Source: Sphingobacteriaceae bacterium (GTDB lineage Bacteria > Bacteroidota > Bacteroidia > B-17B0 > Aurantibacillaceae). From it: DNA of 64,000 nucleotides. Under the pieces are notes generated by a model. It ran no database searches. It was not told where the DNA came from and saw only the letters and a list, made by a program, of their open reading frames with translations. Shown here piece after piece: positions 45,340-54,744 of the stretch (position 1 is its first letter; every line of letters begins with the position of its first letter). Both the position numbers and the translations under genes were made by a program. The stretch covers positions 17,985 through 81,984 of the forward strand of contig CANGGP010000007.1 of assembly GCA_947453445.1 (NCBI GenBank), written 5' to 3'.

Positions 45340-46569
45340 TTAAAAATCGTTATAGTCAATTAAGTCTTGAATGGATTCTAAATTTGTTTTGCTAGTTTTT
45401 TTGGCAGGCACCGGAATTTGCGCGTTTCGATTTGGTAGTCCCATGGTATTGTTCAAATCAATGGCATCATATAAGTTTCTGTTATTGTAAATGGATTTTG
45501 TTTTTCCGATTTTAATTAACAAGCCCAAATTAAGATAGAGGGTAGATGGTAATTTTTTTGTGTAAAAATAGGTATTATAGCTGCCAACAGCACTGCTATT
45601 ATGTTTGTCGGAATAAAAGGTGATATTGTTTTTGGTGCTGAAACCCAAAGCTGTGTAAAAATTCAGGTGCTTTAACCTTAAATCAAATCTTAAGCCTGTA
45701 TTGAGTTCATAACGCGTAAAATGAAAAGTTGGCACACTCTTATTAAAATAAAGCGAATCTTGGTTTGAGAAAATATACATGCCGCCCTGGGGTTTGGTAT
45801 ATATGCTAAAAACCGCTTTGTTGTTAAGCGGTAAATTAATGTTGATGCTGCGCGGAAATTGTATGCTGAGGTTTACCCGATCGAGTCGACCAAAACGTAA
45901 ACCTATAAAGGGCAAGTAGTAACGGTTTCCCCAAAGAAATGATTTGGTGATGCCGCCACGCATATTAAAACGATCGCTAAAATTGTAACTGTATACAATT
46001 GTGCTGGCCAAGCGCGCGTAGGCTTTCGATTGGTAAGTCATGTCCTTGGTCACAAATGGTGCGATGTCAAAAAACCAAACACCTTTTTGCCCGGTATTAT
46101 AAATATACCTTAAGCCAATGCCTCTTTTTACCAAGCGATGTGTTTCGATGCCTTCAAATTGGGGCCTTAAACTCATAAAAGTGCCGGTGAGTAATAGATG
46201 GTGATTGGCAATAATGTTACTGTCGGCATATAAGCCTTTTACATCTTTGGTAAACAATGGAATTTGAAACGAAATATTACTTTGTTTTACACCATAGGTT
46301 TTTAATCGCTTGCTAATGGCATTGTTGCTGTCAATTGCTCTATCGGGTTTATTATAACTGTCGATTAAAATCAGTGTGTTAAAGTAATGCTTAGGCATTT
46401 TTAATTTTAAAGTATCGAAGCTTTGCTGTGCAAAATTCTTTTGCGTGGCAAAAAAAATTGTGCTGCAAAAAATGAGCAGCACTTTTAAAGTTTTAATATT
46501 TGTGTTGGTATTAATCGTTTTTATCTTTAATGGTGTTGATGATTTCTCGTTTAAATGCTTCTTCTGCAA
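45340..46569 (-). CDS. Outer-membrane beta-barrel protein in ECF operon
   Basis: Up to 409 residues. The ATG at 46569 lies 59 nt inside the preceding gene; GTG 46482 would give VLLIFCSTIFFATQKNFAQ as a normal signal peptide just after that gene, so the start is uncertain. The body is rich in alternating aromatic strands (GIGLRYIYNTGQKGVWFFDIAPFV, YLPFIGLRFGRLDRVNLSIQFP) typical of barrels of the DUF6268 kind. Last gene of the sigma-factor operon. Confidence 0.7.
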   Translation of the reverse strand: MQKKHLNEKSSTPLKIKTINTNTNIKTLKVLLIFCSTIFFATQKNFAQQSFDTLKLKMPKHYFNTLILIDSYNKPDRAIDSNNAISKRLKTYGVKQSNISFQIPLFTKDVKGLYADSNIIANHHLLLTGTFMSLRPQFEGIETHRLVKRGIGLRYIYNTGQKGVWFFDIAPFVTKDMTYQSKAYARLASTIVYSYNFSDRFNMRGGITKSFLWGNRYYLPFIGLRFGRLDRVNLSIQFPRSININLPLNNKAVFSIYTKPQGGMYIFSNQDSLYFNKSVPTFHFTRYELNTGLRFDLRLKHLNFYTALGFSTKNNITFYSDKHNSSAVGSYNTYFYTKKLPSTLYLNLGLLIKIGKTKSIYNNRNLYDAIDLNNTMGLPNRNAQIPVPAKKTSKTNLESIQDLIDYNDF

Positions 46570-46933
46570 GATGCAATTTCACTAGCTTTTTGCTGCCTAT
46601 GATGCTTTTAAATCGTTCGTTGTATAGTTTGAACAAATCGGCCTCAGCTTGTTTTGATTGAATTTCAAGAGTCAATAATTCATCCGCTTCCTTGTCGCCC
46701 AAGTTTTCGATTTTACGTTTGTAATTTTGCCGAAGATTTTTTTTAATGGCTTTTACCTTGTCGTTGTATTCATTGTAAAGCGGCCAAAATTTTTCGGACT
46801 CATTGCTTGTTAATTCTATTTTACTTGAAATAAAATTAAATCGCATGGTTTCAATTTTATCGCGCTCGCCTTGTGCCGCAAGGTGTTGCGAAAAAAACAG
46901 AAAACAAATCAATATTTGAACCAAGCGTTTCAT
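46511..46933 (-). CDS. Small periplasmic protein, Spy/CpxP-like sensor of the ECF locus
   Basis: 140 residues with a signal peptide ending HLAAQ. The mature part is two long helices, FISSKIELTSNESEKFWPLYNEYNDKVKAIKK and EADLFKLYNERFKSIIGSKKLVKLHLAEEAF, the layout of Spy-like proteins that ECF loci in this phylum often encode. It starts directly after the anti-sigma gene. Confidence 0.8.
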   Translation of the reverse strand: MKRLVQILICFLFFSQHLAAQGERDKIETMRFNFISSKIELTSNESEKFWPLYNEYNDKVKAIKKNLRQNYKRKIENLGDKEADELLTLEIQSKQAEADLFKLYNERFKSIIGSKKLVKLHLAEEAFKREIINTIKDKND

Positions 46934-47704
46934 TTATATTTCATCCAGTAATTCATCCGATATTTTATGTGCATCGCTGCTATCCTTCTTTTTTGCGCTA
47001 TTATCAGACTTATTCATCGGGTTTAATTTTTGTTCAAGTTTTGCCGGGTTTACCAATTCGAATAATTCATCATCATCTAAATTTTCGATTTGTTTTGATT
47101 GAAGCAACTCGCGCTTTTCAATACATGCCAAGGTGCCACAATCATCGGGGGAAACAATTTTTTCTTGTTCAGGATAGAACCAAAAGCCCAATGAAATGAT
47201 TAAAATTGCTGCAGCGGCCATTGAAGCTTGACCAAATGATAAATGGAATATTTTGGCACTTTTCTTTTCCTTTAAAGTGTTTAAAATTCTTTCTTTCCTT
47301 GCATCAAAATAATTTGGCGGCGTTTCAAAAACATTTGCTTTTGAAATCTGGTTTAATTCAGAATAATATTTGTTTTCGTTGTTTAATGGCAGCAGTTCAT
47401 CAATGATAGCGCCGGCCTTTTGATCAAAATAATGATTGGGTACATCAAAAACCTGTAATTTTGATAAGCCCGAAAGTTTTTCAAATTCAATCAACTCTAG
47501 TTGCAAGGCCGATTTTTGGAAGTATTCATCCGGTGTTACAAAAACATTTTCTTTCTTGAGATTGCTTAACAGCGGAAAATCTTTTAACTCTTCAATACAG
47601 TCTATCTTATTAAAAAGGCGCACCCCTGATTTTTCAAAATAGCCTTTTGGAACATGAAATTGTTCGTTAGGGTTGTGTTGAGGACTATTTTTAGGATCAG
47701 ACAT
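46934..47704 (-). CDS. Anti-sigma factor-like membrane protein with YF repeats
   Basis: 256 residues. The cytoplasmic N-terminus carries four repeats of about 35 residues marked by P..YF: FHVPKGYF 16-23, VTPDEYF 56-62, DVPNHYF 87-93, ETPPNYF 127-133. A single transmembrane helix spans about 158-177. The C-terminal tail is acidic and Lys-rich. Position between sigma and sensor genes makes it the candidate anti-sigma factor; the canonical zinc-binding anti-sigma motif is absent. Confidence 0.7.
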   Translation of the reverse strand: MSDPKNSPQHNPNEQFHVPKGYFEKSGVRLFNKIDCIEELKDFPLLSNLKKENVFVTPDEYFQKSALQLELIEFEKLSGLSKLQVFDVPNHYFDQKAGAIIDELLPLNNENKYYSELNQISKANVFETPPNYFDARKERILNTLKEKKSAKIFHLSFGQASMAAAAILIISLGFWFYPEQEKIVSPDDCGTLACIEKRELLQSKQIENLDDDELFELVNPAKLEQKLNPMNKSDNSAKKKDSSDAHKISDELLDEI

Positions 47705-47735
47705 TTAATTTTAGATGTGTTATTATTTAAAAAGT

Positions 47736-48287
47736 TTAAGTGTTCGTTAAATATTCTTCAATTTTTTTAGCGGCTATATGGTAACTTGCCTTTAGCGCGC
47801 CTACTGAAGTTTCGAGTATTTCCGACATTTCTTCATAAGGTGTTTCGTCGTAATACCGCATATTAAAAACCAAGCGTTGTTTCTCAGGCAAAGTTAAAAT
47901 GGCTTGCTGAAGTTTTAACTGAATTTCGTCACCTTTAAAATATTGGTCACTTTGCAAGCTCATACTCAATTGATATTCAATGGGATGAATTGAGCTGGTG
48001 TTTAATCGTTGCTTTTGACGCAGTTGATTAAGTGCTTCGTTGGTAGCAATGCGATACAGCCAAGTGTACAATTGACTTTCCTCTTTAAAATTTTCTAGAC
48101 CTTTCCAAGCCTTTATAAATGTGTTTTGCAGCACATCATCACTATCATCATGGTCAATTACAATCTTCCGTATATGCCAATACAAGCGTTGTTGGTACTT
48201 TTCAATGAGCAGCGACAAGGCAGCATTTCTTTTGGCTTGGTCCTTGTACAAGGCTAAAATGTTATGGTCTTCAATTTGTTTGGCCAC
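47736..48287 (-). CDS. ECF-type RNA polymerase sigma factor
   Basis: 183 residues starting at GTG 48287 (MAKQIEDHNILAL). Region 2 contains YQQRLYWHIRKIVIDHDDSDDVLQNTFIKAWKGLENF, and region 4 contains LPEKQRLVFNMRYYDETPYEEMSEILETSVGALKASYHIAAKKIEEYL, the helix-turn-helix for the -35 element. It heads a run of sigma, anti-sigma, sensor and outer-membrane barrel, an envelope stress-type locus. Confidence 0.9.
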   Translation of the reverse strand: MAKQIEDHNILALYKDQAKRNAALSLLIEKYQQRLYWHIRKIVIDHDDSDDVLQNTFIKAWKGLENFKEESQLYTWLYRIATNEALNQLRQKQRLNTSSIHPIEYQLSMSLQSDQYFKGDEIQLKLQQAILTLPEKQRLVFNMRYYDETPYEEMSEILETSVGALKASYHIAAKKIEEYLTNT

Positions 48288-48330
48288 AAATATTTCTTGT
48301 TAGATGTAAAATTAAAGCAAAAGTTTAATT

Positions 48331-48338
48331 TAGCTTTG
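48331..48338 (+). promoter_or_regulatory. -7 element abutting the start of the 48344 gene
   Basis: TAGCTTTG ends 5 nt before ATG 48344. Confidence 0.4.
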
Positions 48339-48343
48339 TTTTT

Positions 48344-48682
48344 ATGGATTTACTCAACAAAGTTCGGCGATTAGAGAATTTGCACATCGTTTTTTGGCTT
48401 ATCAAGGATACTTGCTGGATGATGGAATTTAAGCTATTGGGCGCTTTGATGATTATACCGGCCCTATTCATGGCGGTTTTCATCGTTTTTCACACGCGCA
48501 AATCGCCCGATCTTTTTATCAATTTGGCCATCTTATGTTGGATAACAGCCAATAGTTATTGGATGTTTGTTGAATTTTTCATGAATAACCACCACAAACA
48601 CCTTGCATTAATTCCATTTTGTGCGGGGTTTTTATTTGTGATTGTGTATTATTATCGTTTTCGCCGTTCTTCATTGCTATAG
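48344..48682 (+). CDS. Small conserved membrane protein
   Basis: 112 residues with three hydrophobic helices (about 30-48, 55-77, 83-102). ATG 48344 (MDLLNKVRRLEN) follows a -7-like element so closely that the message would be nearly leaderless; ATG at residues 26-27 (MMEFKLLGAL) is an alternative start. Resembles small integral membrane proteins seen in this phylum without known role. Confidence 0.65.
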   Translation: MDLLNKVRRLENLHIVFWLIKDTCWMMEFKLLGALMIIPALFMAVFIVFHTRKSPDLFINLAILCWITANSYWMFVEFFMNNHHKHLALIPFCAGFLFVIVYYYRFRRSSLL

Positions 48683-48765
48683 ATACAATCTAAGCTCTTT
48701 AAAGCACATAAAAAAGTTTATTTAATCGCCGCCAAACTGTAAATTTATAGCTCAATTTTAAAACC

Positions 48766-51700
48766 ATGATTGAAACAAAGCCTTATCAAACAAAACATAA
48801 AATTCGAATTGTAACTGCTGCCGCTTTATTCGACGGACATGATGCAGCCATCAATGTCATGCGCCGCGTCATGCAAAGTTCAGGTGCTGAAATTATTCAT
48901 TTGGGTCACGATCGCAGCGTACAAGAAATTGTTGATTGTGCCATTCAAGAAGATGCCAATGCCATTGCCATCACCAGTTACCAAGGTGGGCATAACGAGT
49001 ACTTTAAATACATGTTTGATTTATTAAAAGAACGGGGCTGTGGTCATATCAAAATATTTGGTGGTGGCGGTGGAACCATTCTTCCGGAAGAAATTGCTGA
49101 CCTTCACAAGTATGGTATTGTTCGCATTTATCATCCTGATGACGGTCGTTCGATGGGTTTACAAGGCATGATTAATGATGTTTTAAAACAAAGTGATTAT
49201 GCCACCGGCACCAATATAAACGGAGAAGAGAAACGCCTTAAGGAAAAGGATTACAAATCGATTGCAAAGTTAATTTCAGCTGCAGAAAATTTTAATGAAG
49301 AAAATAAAGCCGTTTTAGATAAAATTCGCGAACAAGCGAAAGCCTCCAAAACCCCCGTTATTGGTATTACCGGTACAGGTGGAGCAGGAAAATCTTCTTT
49401 GGTGGATGAATTGGTGCGCCGTTTTTTATTGGATTTTAAGGATAAAAAAATCGGTATTGTTTCAGTTGACCCAAGTAAACGTAAAACAGGCGGCGCTTTA
49501 TTGGGCGATAGAATTCGCATGAATTCAATTAAAAATGAGCGTGTGTACATGCGCTCATTGGCCACGCGTCAAAGTAATTTGGCATTATCAAAATACGTTA
49601 AGGATGCTGTGGATATTTTAAAGGCTTCAGAATTTGATTTGGTGATTTTAGAAACAGCCGGTATTGGTCAAAGTGATACCGAAATTATTGAGCATAGCAA
49701 CATGAGCTTGTATGTGATGACGCCTGAATTTGGTGCTGCCACACAACTTGAAAAAATTGACATGCTTGAGTTTGCCGACATAGTGGCCATCAATAAATTT
49801 GATAAACGTGGCGCCTTGGATGCCATTCGTGACGTTAAAAAACAGTATAAACGCAACCACAATTTGTGGGATATAAAAGATGAAGAAATTCCGGTGTACG
49901 GCACCATTGCATCACAATTCAATGATCCGGGTACCAATACTTTATACAAAGCGGTGATGGATAAATTGGTTGAAAAAACCAAATGCGATTTAAAATCGAA
50001 TTTTAAAATCACCGATGAAATGAGTGAAAAAATTTACATCATTCCACCAAACAGAACCCGTTATTTAAGTGAAATTTCGGAGGCCTCCAGGCAGTATGAT
50101 AAATGGGCACTAGATCAAAGTGTAATTGCTTTGAAACTACAGGGTATTCGCTTAACCATTGATTCGTTGAAGACCTCAAAAATGGAGGATAGAGACAGAA
50201 TCATAAAAGCGCTTGAAGAGCAAGCTGAGCATATTCGTTTGGATTTGGACCCAAAAAATTTGAAAACGCTTGAAACATTCGACGATAAGAAAAAGCAGTA
50301 CCAAAATGAATATTATATTTTTAAGGTACGTGATAAAGAAATAAAAATTAAAACCCACTATGAAAGCCTTTCGCATTCGCAAATTCCCAAAGTGGCTGTG
50401 CCAAAATTTAGTGGTTGGGCAGATATTTTAAAATGGTCATTGCGTGAAAATTTTCCGGGCGAGTTTCCTTACACGGCCGGTATTTATCCATTTAAACGCG
50501 AAGGTGAAGATCCAACCCGCATGTTTGCCGGTGAAGGCGGTCCTGAGCGCACCAACAAACGCTTTCATTATGTGAGTTTGGGCATGCCTGCGCATCGCTT
50601 AAGCACTGCCTTCGATAGTGTTACTTTGTATGGCAATGACCCTGATCACCGCCCTGATATCTATGGTAAAATTGGCAACAGTGGGGTAAGTGTGTGTTGT
50701 TTAGACGATGCAAAAAAACTTTACAGTGGATTTAATTTGGCAGATCCTAAAACATCTGTTTCAATGACCATCAATGGTCCTGCCGCTACCATTGCTGCAT
50801 TTTTCATGAATGCTGCAATCGATCAACAATGTGAATTGTATATCAAGGCCAATGGTTTAGAAAAGGAAGTTGAAGAGAAAATTAAACAAATATACAAGGC
50901 CAAGGGCACCAAGCGACCAAGTTATCTTTCGACTGAATTACCTGAAGGTAATAATGGTTTAGGGCTAATGTTGTTGGGTGTTACCGGCGACATGGTGTTG
51001 CCGCATGATGTATACGAAAAAATTAAAACAACTACCTTATCCCAAGTGAGGGGCACAGTACAAGCTGATATTTTAAAAGAAGATCAAGCCCAAAACACTT
51101 GTATTTTTAGTACGGAGTTTAGTTTGCGTGTGATGGGTGATGTACAGCAATATTTTATCGATAAAAATGTTCGTAATTTTTATTCCGTTTCCATTAGTGG
51201 TTACCATATTGCTGAAGCAGGTGCTAATCCTATCTCGCAACTTGCCTTTACGCTGTCTAACGGTTTCACCTTTGTAGAGTACTATTTGAGCAGAGGGATG
51301 GACATTAATGATTTTGCGCCGAATTTGTCTTTCTTTTTCAGCAACGGTATTGACCCTGAATATAGTGTCATTGGACGTGTTTCTCGTCGTATTTGGGCCA
51401 AGGCCATGAAGCAAAAGTATGGTGCCAACGAAAGAAGTCAAATGTTAAAGTACCACATTCAAACTTCCGGTCGCTCATTGCATGCGCAAGAAATTGACTT
51501 TAACGACATACGCACTACTTTACAAGCCTTATATGCCATTTATGATAATTGCAACAGTTTACACACCAATGCATATGATGAAGCCATCACCACGCCAACA
51601 GAAGAATCGGTAAGAAGGGCCATGGCCATTCAATTGATCATTAACCGCGAGTTGGGCTTGGCCAAAAATGAAAATCCTTTGCAAGGTGCTTTCGTTATTG

Positions 51701-52149
51701 AAGAGTTAACCGATTTGGTTGAAGAAGCTGTATTGCTTGAATTTGATCGAATTACAGAACGTGGCGGTGTACTGGGTGCTATGGAAACAATGTATCAGCG
51801 CAGTAAAATTCAGGAAGAGAGTTTGTATTACGAAACCTTAAAGCACAATGGTGAATATCCAATCATTGGTGTGAATACCTTTTTAAGTTCGAAAGGATCG
51901 CCCACCATGTTGCCGCGTGAGGTGATACGTTCAACCACCGAAGAAAAAGAAGCGCAAATTGCCACCCGTAACAATTTATGGGCAGGTCATACGCAAGAAG
52001 GCGCAGAGGCCTTGAAAAAACTGCAATCTGCTGCCATTCATAACCGCAATATGTTTGCCGAACTCATGGAGGCTGTGAAATACTGCTCTTTGGGTCAAAT
52101 TACGGCGGCTTTGTTTGAGGTGGGTGGCCAATACCGCCGAAACATGTAA
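48766..52149 (+). CDS. icmF: Fused isobutyryl-CoA mutase (IcmF)
   Basis: 1127 residues, one polypeptide. Order: B12-binding domain (about 12-145) with [11 protein letters not shown]-protein chaperone (about 195-420) with Walker [10 protein letters not shown] and the MeaB-type ETAGIGQSD; mutase TIM-barrel (about 545-1127) with [27 protein letters not shown] and [21 protein letters not shown]. IcmF interconverts isobutyryl-CoA and n-butyryl-CoA. The Gln of the AQNT segment fits IcmF, whereas methylmalonyl-CoA mutase has Arg; Tyr574 in IYPFKR sits where IcmF usually has Phe. A strong terminator follows. Confidence 0.94.
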   Translation: MIETKPYQTKHKIRIVTAAALFDGHDAAINVMRRVMQSSGAEIIHLGHDRSVQEIVDCAIQEDANAIAITSYQGGHNEYFKYMFDLLKERGCGHIKIFGGGGGTILPEEIADLHKYGIVRIYHPDDGRSMGLQGMINDVLKQSDYATGTNINGEEKRLKEKDYKSIAKLISAAENFNEENKAVLDKIREQAKASKTPVIGITGTGGAGKSSLVDELVRRFLLDFKDKKIGIVSVDPSKRKTGGALLGDRIRMNSIKNERVYMRSLATRQSNLALSKYVKDAVDILKASEFDLVILETAGIGQSDTEIIEHSNMSLYVMTPEFGAATQLEKIDMLEFADIVAINKFDKRGALDAIRDVKKQYKRNHNLWDIKDEEIPVYGTIASQFNDPGTNTLYKAVMDKLVEKTKCDLKSNFKITDEMSEKIYIIPPNRTRYLSEISEASRQYDKWALDQSVIALKLQGIRLTIDSLKTSKMEDRDRIIKALEEQAEHIRLDLDPKNLKTLETFDDKKKQYQNEYYIFKVRDKEIKIKTHYESLSHSQIPKVAVPKFSGWADILKWSLRENFPGEFPYTAGIYPFKREGEDPTRMFAGEGGPERTNKRFHYVSLGMPAHRLSTAFDSVTLYGNDPDHRPDIYGKIGNSGVSVCCLDDAKKLYSGFNLADPKTSVSMTINGPAATIAAFFMNAAIDQQCELYIKANGLEKEVEEKIKQIYKAKGTKRPSYLSTELPEGNNGLGLMLLGVTGDMVLPHDVYEKIKTTTLSQVRGTVQADILKEDQAQNTCIFSTEFSLRVMGDVQQYFIDKNVRNFYSVSISGYHIAEAGANPISQLAFTLSNGFTFVEYYLSRGMDINDFAPNLSFFFSNGIDPEYSVIGRVSRRIWAKAMKQKYGANERSQMLKYHIQTSGRSLHAQEIDFNDIRTTLQALYAIYDNCNSLHTNAYDEAITTPTEESVRRAMAIQLIINRELGLAKNENPLQGAFVIEELTDLVEEAVLLEFDRITERGGVLGAMETMYQRSKIQEESLYYETLKHNGEYPIIGVNTFLSSKGSPTMLPREVIRSTTEEKEAQIATRNNLWAGHTQEGAEALKKLQSAAIHNRNMFAELMEAVKYCSLGQITAALFEVGGQYRRNM

Positions 52150-52155
52150 AATCAT

Positions 52156-52190
52156 TAAAGCCCCGGAAACCGCGTCTGGGGCTTTTTTCG
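52156..52190. terminator. Terminator after icmF
   Basis: AAAGCCCC / GGGGCTTT stem with a T-run (GGGGCTTTTTTCG), 8 nt after the icmF stop. Confidence 0.9.
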
Positions 52191-52208
52191 TATAAAAAAT
52201 GTAAATTC

Positions 52209-52288
52209 TGTCAATACGTTGACAAAATTAATGTAAATTTTGTCAACGTATTGACAATTTTAATATAAATTTTGTCAACGTATTGACT
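52209..52288. promoter_or_regulatory. Three operator-like palindromes in a 32-bp array
   Basis: TGTCAA-N4-TTGACA at 52209-52224 and 52241-52256, with a third copy at 52273-52288 differing in the last base. Starts are exactly 32 bp apart, about three helical turns, so bound dimers would align on one DNA face. The first copy has its central four bases in opposite orientation. They end 8 bp before the -7 element at 52296 and would control the DUF4143 ATPase operon. Confidence 0.75.
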
Positions 52289-52295
52289 AAATTTA

Positions 52296-52303
52296 TATAT
52301 TTG
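52296..52303 (+). promoter_or_regulatory. -7 element of the DUF4143 ATPase operon
   Basis: TATATTTG, 4 nt before the GTG start at 52308; the last palindrome overlaps the -33 region. Confidence 0.55.
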
Positions 52304-52307
52304 TTGG

Positions 52308-53441
52308 GTGGAAATTAATCGGATACAACAAATTGAATTACTCAAAAGCTTAAAACCGCAAAAGGTTACCCTTTTACTTGGTGCCAGGCGTGTAGGTAAA
52401 TCGGTGCTGATTGAAGCCCTGCTCAAAAGTTATAAGCGGCCTTACTTGTTTCTGAATGGCGAAGATGAAGATACACACCAATTGTTGGCCCAAAGAACGG
52501 TTAGCAATTACACGCGTGTACTAAACGGAAACGATTTGTTGGTGATTGATGAAGCGCAAAACATTCCTGATATTGGCAAAAAATTGAAGTTGATGGTTGA
52601 TTCCATCAAGGGATTAAAAATTTTGGTTACCGGCTCTTCAGTTTTTGATATCCTCAACGTTTCGGGTGAGCCCCTCACCGGAAGAAGTCGCGTTGTTTTG
52701 TTGTATCCTTTGTGGCAAGGTGAACTCAAAGAAAACGCATTGCAAACAAAACAAAACCTCGATGACCGTTTGGTTTTTGGCGCCTATCCCGAAATATGGC
52801 ATTTGAAAAACCCCGATGAAAAAAAACGTTATCTCAGTGATTTGGTTAACTCATATTTATTAAAAGATATTTTGGTGTTGGATGGTTTGCGTAACGCAAC
52901 CTTGGTGTTTAGTTTGTTGAAAATGGTGGCCTATCAAATCGGCAAAGAAGTGTCTTATAATGAAATTGGAAGTGCTTTGGGCGTAAGTAAAAATACAGTC
53001 GAAAAATACTTAAACCTTCTAACCAAAGTGTTTGTGTTGCACAAGGTTTCTGCCTACAGCAATAATCTGCGAAAAGAAATATCGAAAAGTCAAAGGTGGT
53101 ACTTTGTTGACAATGGTATTCGCAATGCCGTTATTGGAAATTTTGATCCAATATCGCTTCGCCGTGAAGATGAAAAAGGCATGTTGTGGGAAAACTATCT
53201 CTTTATGGAGCGATTAAAACGAAACACCTATCAAAACCTTCATCCCGATTACCATTTTTGGCGCACCTACGATCAACAAGAAATCGATTTGCTGGAAGTA
53301 AATCAAAAAAAATTGGCCGCATTTGAATTTAAATTCGGCTTAAAAAAAATACCTAAAAAACCAATCGCTTTTGCCAAGGCCTACCCAAAGGCCGGCTTCG
53401 AGGTGGTTAATCAAAAAAATTACCTCGATTTTATTCTTTAA
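52308..53441 (+). CDS. AAA ATPase of the DUF4143 family with C-terminal nuclease-like domain
   Basis: 377 residues starting at GTG 52308 (MEINRIQQIELL). Walker A LLGARRVGKSVL, Walker B LLVIDEAQNI, then a sensor-like VTGSS. The middle contains a helix-turn-helix-like YNEIGSALGVSKNTVEKYL. The C-terminal DUF4143 part has EIDLLEVNQKKLAAFEFK, a PD-(D/E)XK-like core. The family is abundant in Bacteroidota accessory regions and its role is undefined. It abuts the small kinase gene without a gap. Confidence 0.88.
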   Translation: MEINRIQQIELLKSLKPQKVTLLLGARRVGKSVLIEALLKSYKRPYLFLNGEDEDTHQLLAQRTVSNYTRVLNGNDLLVIDEAQNIPDIGKKLKLMVDSIKGLKILVTGSSVFDILNVSGEPLTGRSRVVLLYPLWQGELKENALQTKQNLDDRLVFGAYPEIWHLKNPDEKKRYLSDLVNSYLLKDILVLDGLRNATLVFSLLKMVAYQIGKEVSYNEIGSALGVSKNTVEKYLNLLTKVFVLHKVSAYSNNLRKEISKSQRWYFVDNGIRNAVIGNFDPISLRREDEKGMLWENYLFMERLKRNTYQNLHPDYHFWRTYDQQEIDLLEVNQKKLAAFEFKFGLKKIPKKPIAFAKAYPKAGFEVVNQKNYLDFIL

Positions 53442-53858
53442 ATGAAAACAATGTCTGCAACAATAGTATTATTAAGAGGATTGCCGGGGGCGGGGAAGAC
53501 AAGTTTGGCCAAGGTTTTGAGCGAGGATGGTAAATGGCCGGTTTATTCGGTGGATGATTTTTTTACCGACCCAATCACCGGTAAGTACCAATTTGATTAC
53601 AAAACCAACCATTTGGCTTATGATCAATGTTTAAAAAACACAGAAAATGCCATGCAGCAAAAAATTCAAAAAATTTTTATCGATCACACCCTTACTTTAG
53701 ATTGGGAAATCGAAGCTTACTTTAAACTGGCCCGCGCCTATAATTACAAGGTTTTTGTACTCACAGTCGAAAATCGACACGGGGGCCAAAATCAACATCA
53801 AATTAGCCCCGAACAACTCAGTAAAATGGCCGAAAAATACAAAGTGGTGCTTTTGTAA
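53442..53858 (+). CDS. Small P-loop ATPase/kinase (AAA_33-like)
   Basis: 138 residues. Walker A GLPGAGKTSLAK at the start, YSVDDFF and IFIDHTLTLDWEIEAYF like polynucleotide/RNA-kinase-type P-loop proteins. The ATG is adjacent to the stop of the DUF4143 gene, so the pair is one unit. The lid-type Arg residues of well-known kinases are not obvious; substrate unknown. Confidence 0.8.
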   Translation: MKTMSATIVLLRGLPGAGKTSLAKVLSEDGKWPVYSVDDFFTDPITGKYQFDYKTNHLAYDQCLKNTENAMQQKIQKIFIDHTLTLDWEIEAYFKLARAYNYKVFVLTVENRHGGQNQHQISPEQLSKMAEKYKVVLL

Positions 53859-53950
53859 TTTTCAGTTTGTTAATAGTATTTAAATTCGTCCAGAAAAATT
53901 AAATAGTGTTTTTTTCATGTAACTTTACAATGTTTTACAATTATAACCTT

Positions 53951-54742
53951 ATGCGTTTTTTTACATTCAGCTTTTTATGTTTTTTTGCCTTTAGCGCGAT
54001 GTCTCAAACTGTTGATGCCAACGGTAAAAAGCAAGGTTATTGGAAAAAGAAAGATGAAAAAACAAACCATCTTTTATATGAAGGGGCTTTTAAAGACGAC
54101 AAACCGGTAGGCAAGTTTAAATATTATTATCCCCACGATACCGTTCGGGCCATCTTGGTTTTCAGACCCGATGGTAAAACCATAAGTGCCAAATTGTTTC
54201 ACCTCAATGGCAAACGCATGGCCCAAGGCAATTATCTCAATAAAGAAATAAAAGACAGCACCTGGTCTTTTTTTGATGAAGAAGGTGTTTTAATATCGGT
54301 TGAAAAATACAAAGCGGGTAAAAAAGATGGCACCTGCACTGTTTATTTACCCGATGGTAAAGTATCTGAAGAGATTGTTTTTAAGAACGGTTTAGAAAAC
54401 GGACCTTTCATAAAATATTTTGATGGTATCACAGTTCGTGCAAAAGGACAATACCTTAACGGTCAAATGGAAGGAAAGGTGGTTCATTATTTTCCTAACG
54501 GTGTTGAGGCTGCAGCAGGTTATTATCTTAAAGGCAATAAAAACGGTGTTTGGGTATATAAAAACCAAGACGGTTCAATCAAAGAAAAAGAACTTTACAA
54601 AAATGGTCGCTTGGCATCTAAAAAAGAAACCGATGCTTTTTTCCAAAAAAATAAAGGCGAACAAACAAAACAGGAACCGGCCAAACCTGCTTCTGTGACT
54701 ACAGGAACACTCTACAACAACAATCCAAAACCAAAAAAGTAA
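53951..54742 (+). CDS. Secreted YwqK/MORN-like repeat protein
   Basis: 263 residues from ATG 53951 (MRFFTFSFLCFF); signal peptide ending SAMSQ. Repeats of about 23 residues such as HLNGKRMAQGNYLNKEIKDSTW, YLPDGKVSEEIVFKNGLENG and YFPNGVEAAAGYYLKGNKNGVW are the YwqK antitoxin-type MORN motif. The C-terminus is Lys/Pro rich. Despite the family's name, this kind is a periplasmic or surface protein of unknown role. Confidence 0.85.
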   Translation: MRFFTFSFLCFFAFSAMSQTVDANGKKQGYWKKKDEKTNHLLYEGAFKDDKPVGKFKYYYPHDTVRAILVFRPDGKTISAKLFHLNGKRMAQGNYLNKEIKDSTWSFFDEEGVLISVEKYKAGKKDGTCTVYLPDGKVSEEIVFKNGLENGPFIKYFDGITVRAKGQYLNGQMEGKVVHYFPNGVEAAAGYYLKGNKNGVWVYKNQDGSIKEKELYKNGRLASKKETDAFFQKNKGEQTKQEPAKPASVTTGTLYNNNPKPKK

Positions 54743-54744
54743 GC

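Noticed and set aside
48683..48765. B12 riboswitch upstream of icmF
   Set aside because: The gap of 83 nt is too short for a cobalamin riboswitch and shows no conserved box; only a TAAATTTA promoter-like element at 48740-48747.
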